DNA of 60,588 nt. It comes from Bacteroidales bacterium (GTDB lineage: Bacteria; Bacteroidota; Bacteroidia; Bacteroidales; Muribaculaceae). Under the pieces are notes generated by a model. That model was given only the letters and a program-made list of their open reading frames with translations, was not told the origin of the DNA and did no database searches. The stretch lies in assembly GCA_014800685.1 (NCBI GenBank), contig JAAVFQ010000005.1, forward strand, positions 22,308-82,895. The letters are read 5' to 3'. A program made the translations under genes and the position numbers. Shown here piece by piece: positions 35,015 to 42,692 of this stretch (position 1 is the first letter of the stretch; each line of letters starts with the position of its first letter).

Positions 35015-35893
35015 ATGGCAGAAGAGAGAATTATACCCGCTTCCGAACTTATTATCAACGAAGACGGCTCCGTATTTCACATTCATCTTAAACCGGAACA
35101 GCTGCGTGACAATATTATTCTCGTAGGCGATCCGGGACGCGTGGATATGGTAGCTTCATATTTCGACAGCATAGATTATGACGTCTCTTCACGAGAATTT
35201 CACGCCATCGGCGGAACTTACAAGGGGAAACCCCTAATGTGTATCTCGCATGGCATAGGCCCCGACAACATCGAGATTGTGCTGACCGAACTGGATGCTC
35301 TGGCTAACGTGGACTTCAAGACGAGAAAGGTCAAACCTGAACATCGCACTCTCAATATGGTGAGAATAGGCACCTCAGGCGCTCTCCAGCCCGAACTCCA
35401 CATCGGAGACTTTGTTATTGCCGAAAAGGGAACAGGCTTTGATGGAATTATTAATTTCTATGCCGACCGTGAAAAGGTATGCGACCTTGACTTTGAGGCC
35501 TCTTTCATGAAGCACACGGACTGGAATCCCCTCTGGGCTGCTCCCTACACCGTAAATGCGGATGCCGACCTCGTCAGGCAGATAGGTCGCGACGATATGG
35601 TGCGCGGTTTCACCATCGCTGCCGTAGGCTTCTACGCTCCCCAGGGGAGAGTGGTGAGACTCAAACTTGCCGACCCTAACCTTAATGAGAAGATAGAGAG
35701 CTTCCGCTATGAGGGACGCCCCATCACTAACTTCGAGATGGAATCGGCCTGCCTGCAGGGCATGGCCCGTATGTTAGGCCACCGTGCCATGACGGTCTGC
35801 TGCATTATCGCTCAACGAATAGCCTCTGAAGCCAACACCGACTATAAGCCTCATGTGGCTCGTCTCGTCGAGACTGTCCTCGACAGATTCTAA
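35015..35893 (+). CDS. Nucleoside phosphorylase (uridine phosphorylase-like)
   Basis: A 292-aa phosphorylase of the PNP/UDP family that cleaves nucleosides with phosphate to a base and ribose-1-phosphate. The phosphate-binding motif is ILVGDPGRVDMVASYF, RIGTSGALQPELHIGDFVIA lies in the core, and NFEMESACLQGMARMLGHRA supplies the ribose-binding Glu-Met-Glu. Uridine phosphorylase is the closest guess from overall pattern; specificity cannot be fixed by eye. It ends one base before the convergent dprA stop, with no terminator between them. Confidence 0.92.
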   Translation: MAEERIIPASELIINEDGSVFHIHLKPEQLRDNIILVGDPGRVDMVASYFDSIDYDVSSREFHAIGGTYKGKPLMCISHGIGPDNIEIVLTELDALANVDFKTRKVKPEHRTLNMVRIGTSGALQPELHIGDFVIAEKGTGFDGIINFYADREKVCDLDFEASFMKHTDWNPLWAAPYTVNADADLVRQIGRDDMVRGFTIAAVGFYAPQGRVVRLKLADPNLNEKIESFRYEGRPITNFEMESACLQGMARMLGHRAMTVCCIIAQRIASEANTDYKPHVARLVETVLDRF

Positions 35894-35894
35894 C

Positions 35895-37007
35895 TCAGAA
35901 GGCTGCGGAATATCTGTTGCCGGGATGCCGGAGCACTATGGCATCACAGACCATTTCATTAAGGATAGCGAGAAGTTTAGCCACAGGGATGCCCACCCTG
36001 CTAAGAATCTGGTCAGGAGTCATTGGCGTCAGGCTATTCTGAAGACATATATAAATGGGCTTCTGCTCATCACTCATTTCAGGCACCAGCGAGGGAGTCA
36101 TCGCGACCCCCTTGCTGCTTTTCTTTTGCAGCCCGAGCATATCTGCTACCGAACCGGGCGAGGTTATCATCACGGCCCGGCCTGAGGCTATGAGGTCATT
36201 GCAGCCGGAAGAATACTGATCTGACAAGCGGCCGGGCACCGCAGCCACCTGATGATTAAGATTGCGGGCATGAGCAGCCGTCGACAGGCTTCCGCCCGCC
36301 CTGTCGCTCTCCACCACTACAGTCAGGTCACTAAGGCCTGCAATGATTCGGTTGCGCTCCAGGAAGCGTCCTCTAAAGGGTGGATTCCCCGTAGGATACT
36401 CAGTGACGAGTGCCCCACCGCTGTCTAAAATGCTGCGCGCCAGGTCGCGGTGTTTAGCCGGAAAGATAGTATCAAGGCCGTGAGCAACTACCGCCACTGT
36501 GGGAAGAGAGGCATCCAAGGCCGCCAGATGTGCGGAGGCATCTATGCCATAGGCAAGCCCGCTGACGATATTCGTATCGCACGACCGCGCTGCTATCTCC
36601 TCGATAGCCGGGCGCGCGAAATTAAGTCCATACGCAGTGGCTCTCCTTGTGCCCACGAAACTCACCGACACCGGAGGATTAAGAGTGGCATCGCCCATCA
36701 CAAAAAGTATGGCAGGGACACCCTGTTTGGCTCTCATCCGGAAAGGATAGTCGGCCTCTATGCAGAGATGACATCTGATATGGTGCCTGAGCATAAACTC
36801 TGACTCTGTCTTCGCTTTTTCCAACGCCGCGGCTCTCAAAGCAACGTCTACTACTATCCCTGCGGCGAAGGAAACTTCTCCGGCTTCCGATGTGAAGAAA
36901 TCCTCGTATGACATCCCGCAGCGCCGCATACGGGACAAGACATCGAAGTTCATCGCAGGATATAACCCCACGGCCACTCTATATATCAGCCGCTCATCTC
37001 CAGTCAT
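35895..37007 (-). CDS. dprA: DNA-processing protein DprA
   Basis: A 370-aa single-stranded DNA-binding protein that loads RecA during natural transformation and is widely retained otherwise. The Rossmann-fold core shows VSFVGTRRATAYGLNFAR, IVSGLAYGIDASAHLAAL, VAHGLDTIFPAKHRDLA and PFRGRFLERNRIIAGLSDL. A C-terminal winged-helix follows (LTPMTPDQILSRVGIPVAKL). The N-terminus contains a short SAM-like segment. Length and motifs are normal. The convergent nucleoside phosphorylase gene adjoins its 3' end; the thioesterase gene lies 21 bases upstream and may be cotranscribed. Confidence 0.96.
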   Translation of the reverse strand: MTGDERLIYRVAVGLYPAMNFDVLSRMRRCGMSYEDFFTSEAGEVSFAAGIVVDVALRAAALEKAKTESEFMLRHHIRCHLCIEADYPFRMRAKQGVPAILFVMGDATLNPPVSVSFVGTRRATAYGLNFARPAIEEIAARSCDTNIVSGLAYGIDASAHLAALDASLPTVAVVAHGLDTIFPAKHRDLARSILDSGGALVTEYPTGNPPFRGRFLERNRIIAGLSDLTVVVESDRAGGSLSTAAHARNLNHQVAAVPGRLSDQYSSGCNDLIASGRAVMITSPGSVADMLGLQKKSSKGVAMTPSLVPEMSDEQKPIYICLQNSLTPMTPDQILSRVGIPVAKLLAILNEMVCDAIVLRHPGNRYSAAF

Positions 37008-37028
37008 AGCAGTCTGCCTTAACCTCCC

Positions 37029-37451
37029 TTAGCCTATATATTTTGCAAAAACCTCAGCGAGCTCGTCGCCACGGCTAAGCTTGCCATTCTTCAGCACCAC
37101 AACGGTGACAACAGCCTCTGCCACCAGCTCTCCGTCAGGCTTCAGGATATCCTGGTGAAAAATGAAGCGGGGACCCTTACGCTCAAGCCGCAGACAACTC
37201 AGAAAGCTCTCTCCTCCGCGAAGTGAGGTCTTGTATTCTATATCTATCTTACGCACCACGGCGTCTATTCCCTCGTTGTGCATGCTGATAAAGGAGAGAC
37301 CTGCATCCGCACAGAATTTATGGCGCGTGTGCTCCATATAATGAAGGTAGTTGGCATTATTGACTATCTGCTCGCAGTCAAGCTCATAGTCTCGCACTTC
37401 CATATCCATTATGAAGCAATACTTTCTTTTGGTATCTTTTAGGATTCTCAT
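37029..37451 (-). CDS. Acyl-CoA thioesterase, 4-hydroxybenzoyl-CoA type hotdog
   Basis: A 140-aa hotdog-fold thioesterase. The family signature EVRDYELDCEQIVNNANYLH with the catalytic Asp is followed by YMEHTRHKF and DIEYKTSLRGGESFLSCLRL. The frame is open up to 37607, but that region holds both divergent promoters, so the ATG at 37451 (MRILKDTKRK) is preferred. The substrate is probably an acyl-CoA of general metabolism. It lies just upstream of dprA. Confidence 0.9.
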   Translation of the reverse strand: MRILKDTKRKYCFIMDMEVRDYELDCEQIVNNANYLHYMEHTRHKFCADAGLSFISMHNEGIDAVVRKIDIEYKTSLRGGESFLSCLRLERKGPRFIFHQDILKPDGELVAEAVVTVVVLKNGKLSRGDELAEVFAKYIG

Positions 37452-37501
37452 CACTGACGGGTTATCGGTGGGTTGGAGTCTTTGCGCATAATTTAGCGGC
37501 G

Positions 37502-37533
37502 CGAAAATAGTAAAAAAAGTTGGCAACGCCAAA
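37502..37533 (-). promoter_or_regulatory. Promoter of thioesterase-dprA unit
   Basis: On the minus strand TTTG (37530-37533) and TATTTTCG (37502-37509, one mismatch) are 20 bases apart. The predicted leader is about 45 nt, supporting the internal start at 37451. Confidence 0.6.
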
Positions 37534-37550
37534 GGCCGCTCACCCATTTT

Positions 37551-37581
37551 TTGTATTAGTGAGAAAAAAAGAGTAATTTTG
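37551..37581 (+). promoter_or_regulatory. Promoter of LytM-fold gene
   Basis: TTG (37551-37553) and TAATTTTG (37574-37581) are 20 bases apart. It is divergent from, and only 17 bases away from, the thioesterase promoter. Confidence 0.8.
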
Positions 37582-37639
37582 CAGATGAAAAACCGGGCGT
37601 CCGACACCGCTGATAGTCCCCCCGACAGTTTCTATTATC

Positions 37640-38458
37640 ATGAGTTCGCGTAAAAGATATCATCTCACGCTGGAAGACGAATCCCGTCTGGAGCTTATCA
37701 AGGAGGTAAGATTCAGCCGCAGCGGCCTTATACTGAGCTGCCTGGCTGCCTTTCTGGCTGCAATGGCACTCTGCTTCCTGATAGTGGCTTACACTCCGGT
37801 GAGAAAACTTTTGCCCGGATATCTGCGCGAAGCTGAACGCGACAGTGCGCTCGAATGCGTGATGCGCGTAGACTCTATGAGCAGAGCTCTGAGTCGCGAA
37901 CGCTTCTACCTTGACAACCTCCTCACAGTACTCGACACTGACCGAACCCCCAAAGACAGCACCGGACTGATAGCTAATCTCCACCCCATGACTACTGACT
38001 CCCTTCTCGGCCCCTCCTCAGCCGAACAGAGATTCAGGGCAGAGATGGAAGAGAAGGAAAAATATAACATCAGTGTGCTGACACCGCTGGCAGCCGAAGG
38101 CATGGTCTTCAGCCCCGTGAGTGAAGAGGCTGTGATTACGGCTCAAAGCAGCAAAAGCCCTGTGGCACAAATACAACTCAGCCGGGGAAATCCCGTATGC
38201 AGCATAGCCGACGGCACGGTGCTTGATGTGCATTACGATACCCGCTCCCGCGGCTACCGGATTCTTATCCAGCATCCGCGAGGATTCGTAAGCCGCTATT
38301 CTCATCTCGCCAATCCCCTTGTGGATGTAGGCGATCATCTCAACGCCGGCCAGATCATCTCGCTGCAGACCGATGGACGAGGCTACTCCCCATCTACCAT
38401 AACGCTCGAAATGTGGCGTGACGGCGACTCAATGATTCCGGCTCAATTCCTGCAGTGA
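37640..38458 (+). CDS. M23/LytM-fold protein lacking catalytic residues
   Basis: A 272-aa membrane-anchored protein: a cytoplasmic N-terminus, one helix at about residues 30-52, then a periplasmic LytM domain (about 160-272) with SIADGTVLDVHYDTRSRGYRI and FVSRYSHLANPLVDVGDHLN. Active M23 enzymes need HxxxD and HxH zinc ligands. Here the first is absent, and the last is replaced by TLEMW, leaving only the His of YSHL. It is therefore probably a non-catalytic activator, as EnvC and NlpD are for amidases. A coiled-coil-like segment (LSRERFYLDNLL) precedes the domain. Confidence 0.85.
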   Translation: MSSRKRYHLTLEDESRLELIKEVRFSRSGLILSCLAAFLAAMALCFLIVAYTPVRKLLPGYLREAERDSALECVMRVDSMSRALSRERFYLDNLLTVLDTDRTPKDSTGLIANLHPMTTDSLLGPSSAEQRFRAEMEEKEKYNISVLTPLAAEGMVFSPVSEEAVITAQSSKSPVAQIQLSRGNPVCSIADGTVLDVHYDTRSRGYRILIQHPRGFVSRYSHLANPLVDVGDHLNAGQIISLQTDGRGYSPSTITLEMWRDGDSMIPAQFLQ

Positions 38459-38471
38459 GATGCAGACATTA

Positions 38472-38502
38472 TTGCAGGAATGGAAGATTTTTTGTAATTT
38501 TG
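38472..38502 (+). promoter_or_regulatory. Promoter of EamA transporter gene
   Basis: TTG (38472-38474) and TAATTTTG (38495-38502) are 20 bases apart. The leader is about 60 nt. Confidence 0.8.
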
Positions 38503-38568
38503 CGGTGACTAAGGGGCACCCCTCTTTAGCCACCTTAAGACTAACCTTGACAGACTAATACTTAACTC

Positions 38569-39513
38569 ATGACTTCTGATAAGAGACTTGGCGGCGGAGG
38601 CACGCCAATATTCTTCGGACATCTCGCAGCCCTGATTGTAGTGACCTGCTGGGGTATATCATTTCTGAGCACTAAAGTGCTCATGGAAGATGGCGGATTC
38701 TCCCCCGTAGAGGTTTTCATCTATCGCGTCACTCTGGCTTGGCTCGTGCTGATGGCCTTCACGTTTAAGAAGATTTTTTCCGACAACCTGCGGGACGAAA
38801 TAAAATTTATAATCTGCGGCATCTGCTCAGGCTCTATATATTTCATCACCGAGAACTATGCCCTGCAATACACTACTGCCGGCAACGTATCCCTTCTCTC
38901 TGCCGTCTCCCCTATCTTCACCACAATTCTGATGGCAATAGTCTTCAAGCAAGCCATCAAACCGGGCGTAGCCATAGGCTCTCTCGTAGCCTTTGCGGGA
39001 GTGATATGCGTGGTGTTTCAGCAGAGTGCCGCAGGCTTTGAGATAAAACCCAAAGGAGACCTTCTCGCCCTCTCTTCCGCTATGTCTTGGGCTGTATATT
39101 CCATTGTAGTCAAAGACCTTATGCCCCGATACAACACATTTTTCATCACCCGGAAAATGTTCTTCTACGGCACTCTCTCAGCTATCCCTCTACTACTCTT
39201 GCAGCACACTCCCCTTCACCTCAACGAGCTTTTCGACCTCTCCGATCCCCGATTCCTTATGAATCTTCTCTTCCTGGCTCTCATGTGCTCGCTCGGAGCA
39301 TTCCTGCTATGGAATATCTCGATGAAGATTCTCGGCCCAGTCACCGCCAACAACTATATATATATGCAGCCGCTGGTGACCATGATAGCCGCCTACTTCG
39401 TGTTTGGTGAAAATATCTACGTCTTGGGCTACGTAGGATGCATACTGATCATCGGAGGTCTCGTGCTCGCCGACAAGTGGGAGCCGCAAAGACTGACTCG
39501 CAAATCGCATTAA
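38569..39513 (+). CDS. EamA/DMT superfamily transporter
   Basis: A 314-aa inner-membrane transporter with ten predicted helices in two EamA repeats. The first repeat includes HLAALIVVTCWGISFLSTKV and the second GDLLALSSAMSWAVYSIVVK; both match the drug/metabolite transporter pattern. Substrates in the family range from amino acids to nucleotide-related metabolites; none can be assigned here. The gene is single, with its own promoter and a palindromic terminator 20 bases after the stop. Confidence 0.92.
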   Translation: MTSDKRLGGGGTPIFFGHLAALIVVTCWGISFLSTKVLMEDGGFSPVEVFIYRVTLAWLVLMAFTFKKIFSDNLRDEIKFIICGICSGSIYFITENYALQYTTAGNVSLLSAVSPIFTTILMAIVFKQAIKPGVAIGSLVAFAGVICVVFQQSAAGFEIKPKGDLLALSSAMSWAVYSIVVKDLMPRYNTFFITRKMFFYGTLSAIPLLLLQHTPLHLNELFDLSDPRFLMNLLFLALMCSLGAFLLWNISMKILGPVTANNYIYMQPLVTMIAAYFVFGENIYVLGYVGCILIIGGLVLADKWEPQRLTRKSH

Positions 39514-39532
39514 GCTCTTATAAAAATAACCA

Positions 39533-39572
39533 TTGAGGGTGTGTCAAAACAATAATCTTGACACACCCTCAA
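39533..39572. terminator. GAGGGTGTG palindrome, bidirectional terminator
   Basis: TTGAGGGTGTGTCAA pairs perfectly with TTGACACACCCTCAA. It lies between convergent EamA and LEA-like genes. Confidence 0.8.
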
Positions 39573-39641
39573 CGGTTTATATGAACATCTCAGACGCACT
39601 GCGCTGAGTCATATCCGGATTCAGCCGTAACTGTAAACATC

Positions 39642-40262
39642 TCAGTCGGCAATCTTATCGCCTAACTTTTCCAGACCCTCGCCAACCTTCTTCTTCAGGC
39701 TGTGCGACTTCTTTGAGATAGCTTTCTTTGTCTTATTATAAGCCTTTTTGGTGCCCTTCTTAGCCTTTTTATATGTCTTGGAGGCACCTGACTTTGCCTT
39801 GTCGTATGTTTTGACCGTGCTCTCTTCAACAGACTGTGCCTTCTCTGAGACACTCTCCTTCACATCCTGATACTTGTCAGCAACATCCTCCTTAGCATCG
39901 CTGACTTTCTCTGCCGAGGCATCCTTCACCTTGTCATATTTCTCTTCAGATTTATCCTTCAGATTATCCCACTTTTCAGCAGCCTTCTCTTTTGTATTAT
40001 CAAAAGATTCTGAAGTCTTATCCTTCACATCCTCGTATGCATCTTCGGTCTTCTCCTTACCGGTAGCCACCGCCTCGGAAGTTTTTTCCTTAACATTTTC
40101 AAACCCCTCGGAAGTCTTCTCTTTCAGCTCATTTCCAGCCTCTTTAGCCTTTTGGGTAAGCTGAGTAAGTTTGTTATCGGGAGAAGAGGTCGCAGATGCG
40201 GGGAGGCTCAAAGCCAGAACTGCGAGTGCAGCAAGAGATAAAATTGTCTTTTTCATAGTCAT
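39642..40262 (-). CDS. Exported LEA-like repetitive helical protein
   Basis: A 206-aa protein with a signal peptide (MKKTILSLAALAVLALSLPA, cleaved near ASA) followed by about 120 residues of near-11-residue amphipathic repeats such as ELKEKTSEGFENV, KEKTSEAVATG, KEKTEDAYEDV and KDKTSESFDNT. These resemble group 3 late-embryogenesis-abundant and apolipoprotein-like proteins. The last ~60 residues become strongly basic (KTYKKAKKGTKKAYNKTKKA). It lacks Cys and has almost no bulky hydrophobics, so it is probably disordered until it meets a membrane. It may help in desiccation, osmotic or envelope stress; that is inference. Confidence 0.8.
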   Translation of the reverse strand: MTMKKTILSLAALAVLALSLPASATSSPDNKLTQLTQKAKEAGNELKEKTSEGFENVKEKTSEAVATGKEKTEDAYEDVKDKTSESFDNTKEKAAEKWDNLKDKSEEKYDKVKDASAEKVSDAKEDVADKYQDVKESVSEKAQSVEESTVKTYDKAKSGASKTYKKAKKGTKKAYNKTKKAISKKSHSLKKKVGEGLEKLGDKIAD

Positions 40263-40744
40263 AGTGGTATTAAAGATTAATAGTTTCGAACTTACTTACA
40301 TTATAACTTTAAACTGCTTAGAAGTGTTCACGAAAGCCTGAAAATTCAATCAAAAAACGCCCGAACCGAATTCTAAACTTATTCAGAAAGGACTAAACAC
40401 TATTTTATACTATCTCCGGAAATGTGCACGCAAACTTTAATATATTAACGTAAAAATCTGTTAGTTGCAGTCATCATAACCGACTATTATTCAGACATAT
40501 AAACGTGAGCCGGATGGCATTTTCATGCCACCCGGCCACGATTCCACTATAAACTATATCTAACTAAACTTAAATCGCATCAAGCCTTTCTCACGAAACG
40601 AATGACGCTTCATCCATATTGCTTTTTGTATCTATCTAACATTTTTACCCGCTATTCGGTTGACCGCTTTTAACATCATTAACATTCCAAACATTTTTTT
40701 GCGCTATTCCCCCTTCTCCCTGTTATATTATTTTCCCCTTAATA
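40263..40744. other. Intergenic region with one strong hairpin
   Basis: This gap separates two divergently oriented genes. A short TACTTACTT remnant lies near 40291. A hairpin of GTGAGCCGGATGGCAT with ATGCCACCCGGCCAC (40504-40540) is conspicuous but is followed by no T-run on either strand. No promoter for the LEA-like gene was found at consensus spacing. Nothing else was recognised. Confidence 0.5.
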
Positions 40745-40776
40745 TTTGCTCATTACGCGCGTTTTTCGTAAATTTG
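40745..40776 (+). promoter_or_regulatory. Promoter of C45/Ntn hydrolase gene, leaderless
   Basis: TTTG (40745-40748) and TAAATTTG (40769-40776) are 20 bases apart. The ATG starts only five bases after the -7 element, so the mRNA should be leaderless or nearly so. Confidence 0.75.
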
Positions 40777-40780
40777 TATT

Positions 40781-41932
40781 ATGAAATCAACATTTTTCCG
40801 CATAATTATCTCTCTGCTTCTTGTTGTGGCCACGACGACTTCTTTTAAGGCCCTTGCATGCACTTCAGCTATCGTGGCCGGCAAAGCTACTCCGGATGGT
40901 CGCCCGCTGCTTTGGAAGCATCGCGACACCTCTACTACTGATAATAAGATAGAATATATCCCCTCGCAGGATGGCTCTTTCGCCTACGTAGCGCTTTTCA
41001 ATGCCAACGACAGGCGTAATGAACAGGCTTGGATGGGCATGAATGATGTGGGATTCGCTATTATGAATACTGCCTCCTATAATATTAAGGATGATAAGGT
41101 GTCTCAGAAGCTTATGGATCGTGAGGGCTACGTGATGACCATCGCTCTGAAGACCTGCCGCTCTGTGGATGATTTCGCCCGTCTTCTTGACACTCTGCCC
41201 AGACCTATGGGGGTGGAAGCGAATTTTGGCGTTATTGACGCTTCGGGCAATGGTGCTTTCTTTGAGACTAACAATCATGCTTATAAGCGTTTTGATCTTA
41301 AAGATGCTCCCGATGGCCTTCTCATCCGCACCAACTATTCCCACTCAGGAAGAAAAAACGAGGGCTATGGATTTGTGCGTGAGGCCAACGCTGAATGTCT
41401 GCTCGCTCCTTACGCTTCGGAGCATTCTATCACTCCGGAGCTTCTCACTGAGAAGGTGAGCCGCAGTTTTTATCACGACCTTAAAAAGAAAGATTTCGCA
41501 CTGGCCGGTGAGAAATGGGTGATCGACCAGGATTTTATTCCGAGATATAAGTCTACGGCCACTATTGTAATAGAGGGTGCACGTGAGGGCGTTGATCCTC
41601 AGGATGTGAAGCCGGGAATGTTCCGTGACGAATATATTATGTGGACGGGCCTTGGCTATCCCCCTTGTGCCGAAATCGTTCCGGTATGGTGCAAACCTGA
41701 CGGCGTGGCGGAGGAACTTCGGGGCACAGGTCCTGCCGGCCATTCCGTCATGGGCGACAGAGTGAAGGCCAGGCGCGATGAGGTGTTCCCGCTGAAGCGA
41801 GGTAATAAGGACAAGTACATTGACATGGATAAGCTCTTCAATAAGGAGGGCACCGGATATGTGCAGACCCTCACTCGCCAGAATCATGAGGTCTATGAGC
41901 TGATACGCGCCAAGCGTGACAATCGCCGCTGA
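40781..41932 (+). CDS. Exported C45-type Ntn hydrolase (acylase/acyltransferase-like)
   Basis: A 383-aa protein of the AAT/C45 and choloylglycine-hydrolase-like Ntn superfamily. The signal peptide ends FKALA and the next residue is Cys27 (CTSAIVAGKATPDGRPLLWK). Signal peptidase I cleavage would expose Cys27 as the N-terminal nucleophile. The HRD motif (WKHRDTS) and GANFGVID-like segment (VEANFGVIDASGNGAFFETN) fit the fold. The pattern does not match a perfect lipobox, since Leu is not at -3. Likely activity is hydrolysis of a linear amide bond, with unknown substrate. The next gene starts 13 bases after the stop. Confidence 0.85.
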   Translation: MKSTFFRIIISLLLVVATTTSFKALACTSAIVAGKATPDGRPLLWKHRDTSTTDNKIEYIPSQDGSFAYVALFNANDRRNEQAWMGMNDVGFAIMNTASYNIKDDKVSQKLMDREGYVMTIALKTCRSVDDFARLLDTLPRPMGVEANFGVIDASGNGAFFETNNHAYKRFDLKDAPDGLLIRTNYSHSGRKNEGYGFVREANAECLLAPYASEHSITPELLTEKVSRSFYHDLKKKDFALAGEKWVIDQDFIPRYKSTATIVIEGAREGVDPQDVKPGMFRDEYIMWTGLGYPPCAEIVPVWCKPDGVAEELRGTGPAGHSVMGDRVKARRDEVFPLKRGNKDKYIDMDKLFNKEGTGYVQTLTRQNHEVYELIRAKRDNRR

Positions 41933-41945
41933 CTCGCCCTCCGGA

Positions 41946-42518
41946 ATGGACTTGAAAATGGTCTCACCTATATATAAGATGCCACAGCGAGAGTTTGTGG
42001 CCTACATGTTCAGGGAGCGAGGCAAGCCGTTTATAATGACTGCGTCGCTGATTTTCCTTATTCTTCTTATTCTTGGGATTGCTTTTGACCTCAGGTGGAT
42101 AGTCGTAGCTCTCATGTTTCTCTTCATTATTATCCCGGCTATTGCTGCCTGGCTATACTTCGATTTTGGGATGCGCTCCTCCACGGCCTTCAACGTTCTT
42201 CCTCACTCTTTAGAGTGGAATGATGAAAGCCTTGTAATTTCTATTGTGGTCCCTGACCTCTCCGGAGATAGCGACACTGACGGGGATACTCCGAAGACCA
42301 CTGTGAAGACCCTCTCTTTTCCACTCGTGGATTGCGGAGCTCCCATCTTCGGACTCAAAGGCACCATAGTGCCTATACATACTCGGCCGGAGGGTTTTCT
42401 ATGGATTCCCATAACGTTTGATAACGAATCTGATGACCCTGAAATGTTAAAAAATCAGTCACTGCAAGATTTTTTTCAAAGGCTGACCAAACTCCACCCC
42501 TCCCACTTACACAACTGA
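41946..42518 (+). CDS. Two-helix membrane protein of unknown function
   Basis: A 190-aa protein I do not recognise. After a short basic N-terminus (YKMPQREFVAYMFRERGKPF) come two adjacent helices (about residues 32-75), then a soluble region predicted to be mostly beta strands (residues 80-190). Such a layout is seen in YcxB- and PH-like membrane proteins, but no motif is decisive. I chose the ATG at 41946; a GTG at 41916 would overlap the hydrolase gene. Its closeness to the hydrolase suggests cotranscription. Confidence 0.7.
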   Translation: MDLKMVSPIYKMPQREFVAYMFRERGKPFIMTASLIFLILLILGIAFDLRWIVVALMFLFIIIPAIAAWLYFDFGMRSSTAFNVLPHSLEWNDESLVISIVVPDLSGDSDTDGDTPKTTVKTLSFPLVDCGAPIFGLKGTIVPIHTRPEGFLWIPITFDNESDDPEMLKNQSLQDFFQRLTKLHPSHLHN

Positions 42519-42591
42519 TTATCTGCACATTAAGTAGAATTCAACAGATCTTCATAACGATTTTATTCAAAAAAACTCAAAAAAGAGCTAC

Positions 42592-42622
42592 TTGCGTGTG
42601 AACATAAAAAACTCTAATAATG
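42592..42622 (+). promoter_or_regulatory. Probable promoter of ompA-like gene
   Basis: TTG (42592-42594) and TAATAATG (42615-42622, two mismatches) are 20 bases apart. Transcription would start near 42629. Confidence 0.45.
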
Positions 42623-42632
42623 TTAATAAGAT

Positions 42633-42653
42633 ACAATTCACGAATTGAATTGT
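42633..42653. promoter_or_regulatory. Perfect inverted repeat at predicted 5' end of ompA mRNA
   Basis: ACAATTCA and TGAATTGT are separated by five bases. They would form a hairpin at or near the transcript 5' end, which could stabilise the mRNA, or act as a DNA operator. Confidence 0.5.
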
Positions 42654-42692
42654 GGAAAACACACACTATTTAAACTATAAAAAACACACGTT

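Noticed and set aside
37452..37607. N-terminal extension of the thioesterase
   Set aside because: The region contains both divergent promoters and the extension does not match the hotdog family.
40504..40540. Strong hairpin as a small RNA or terminator
   Set aside because: No T-run on either strand and no promoter at consensus spacing; left as an unexplained hairpin.
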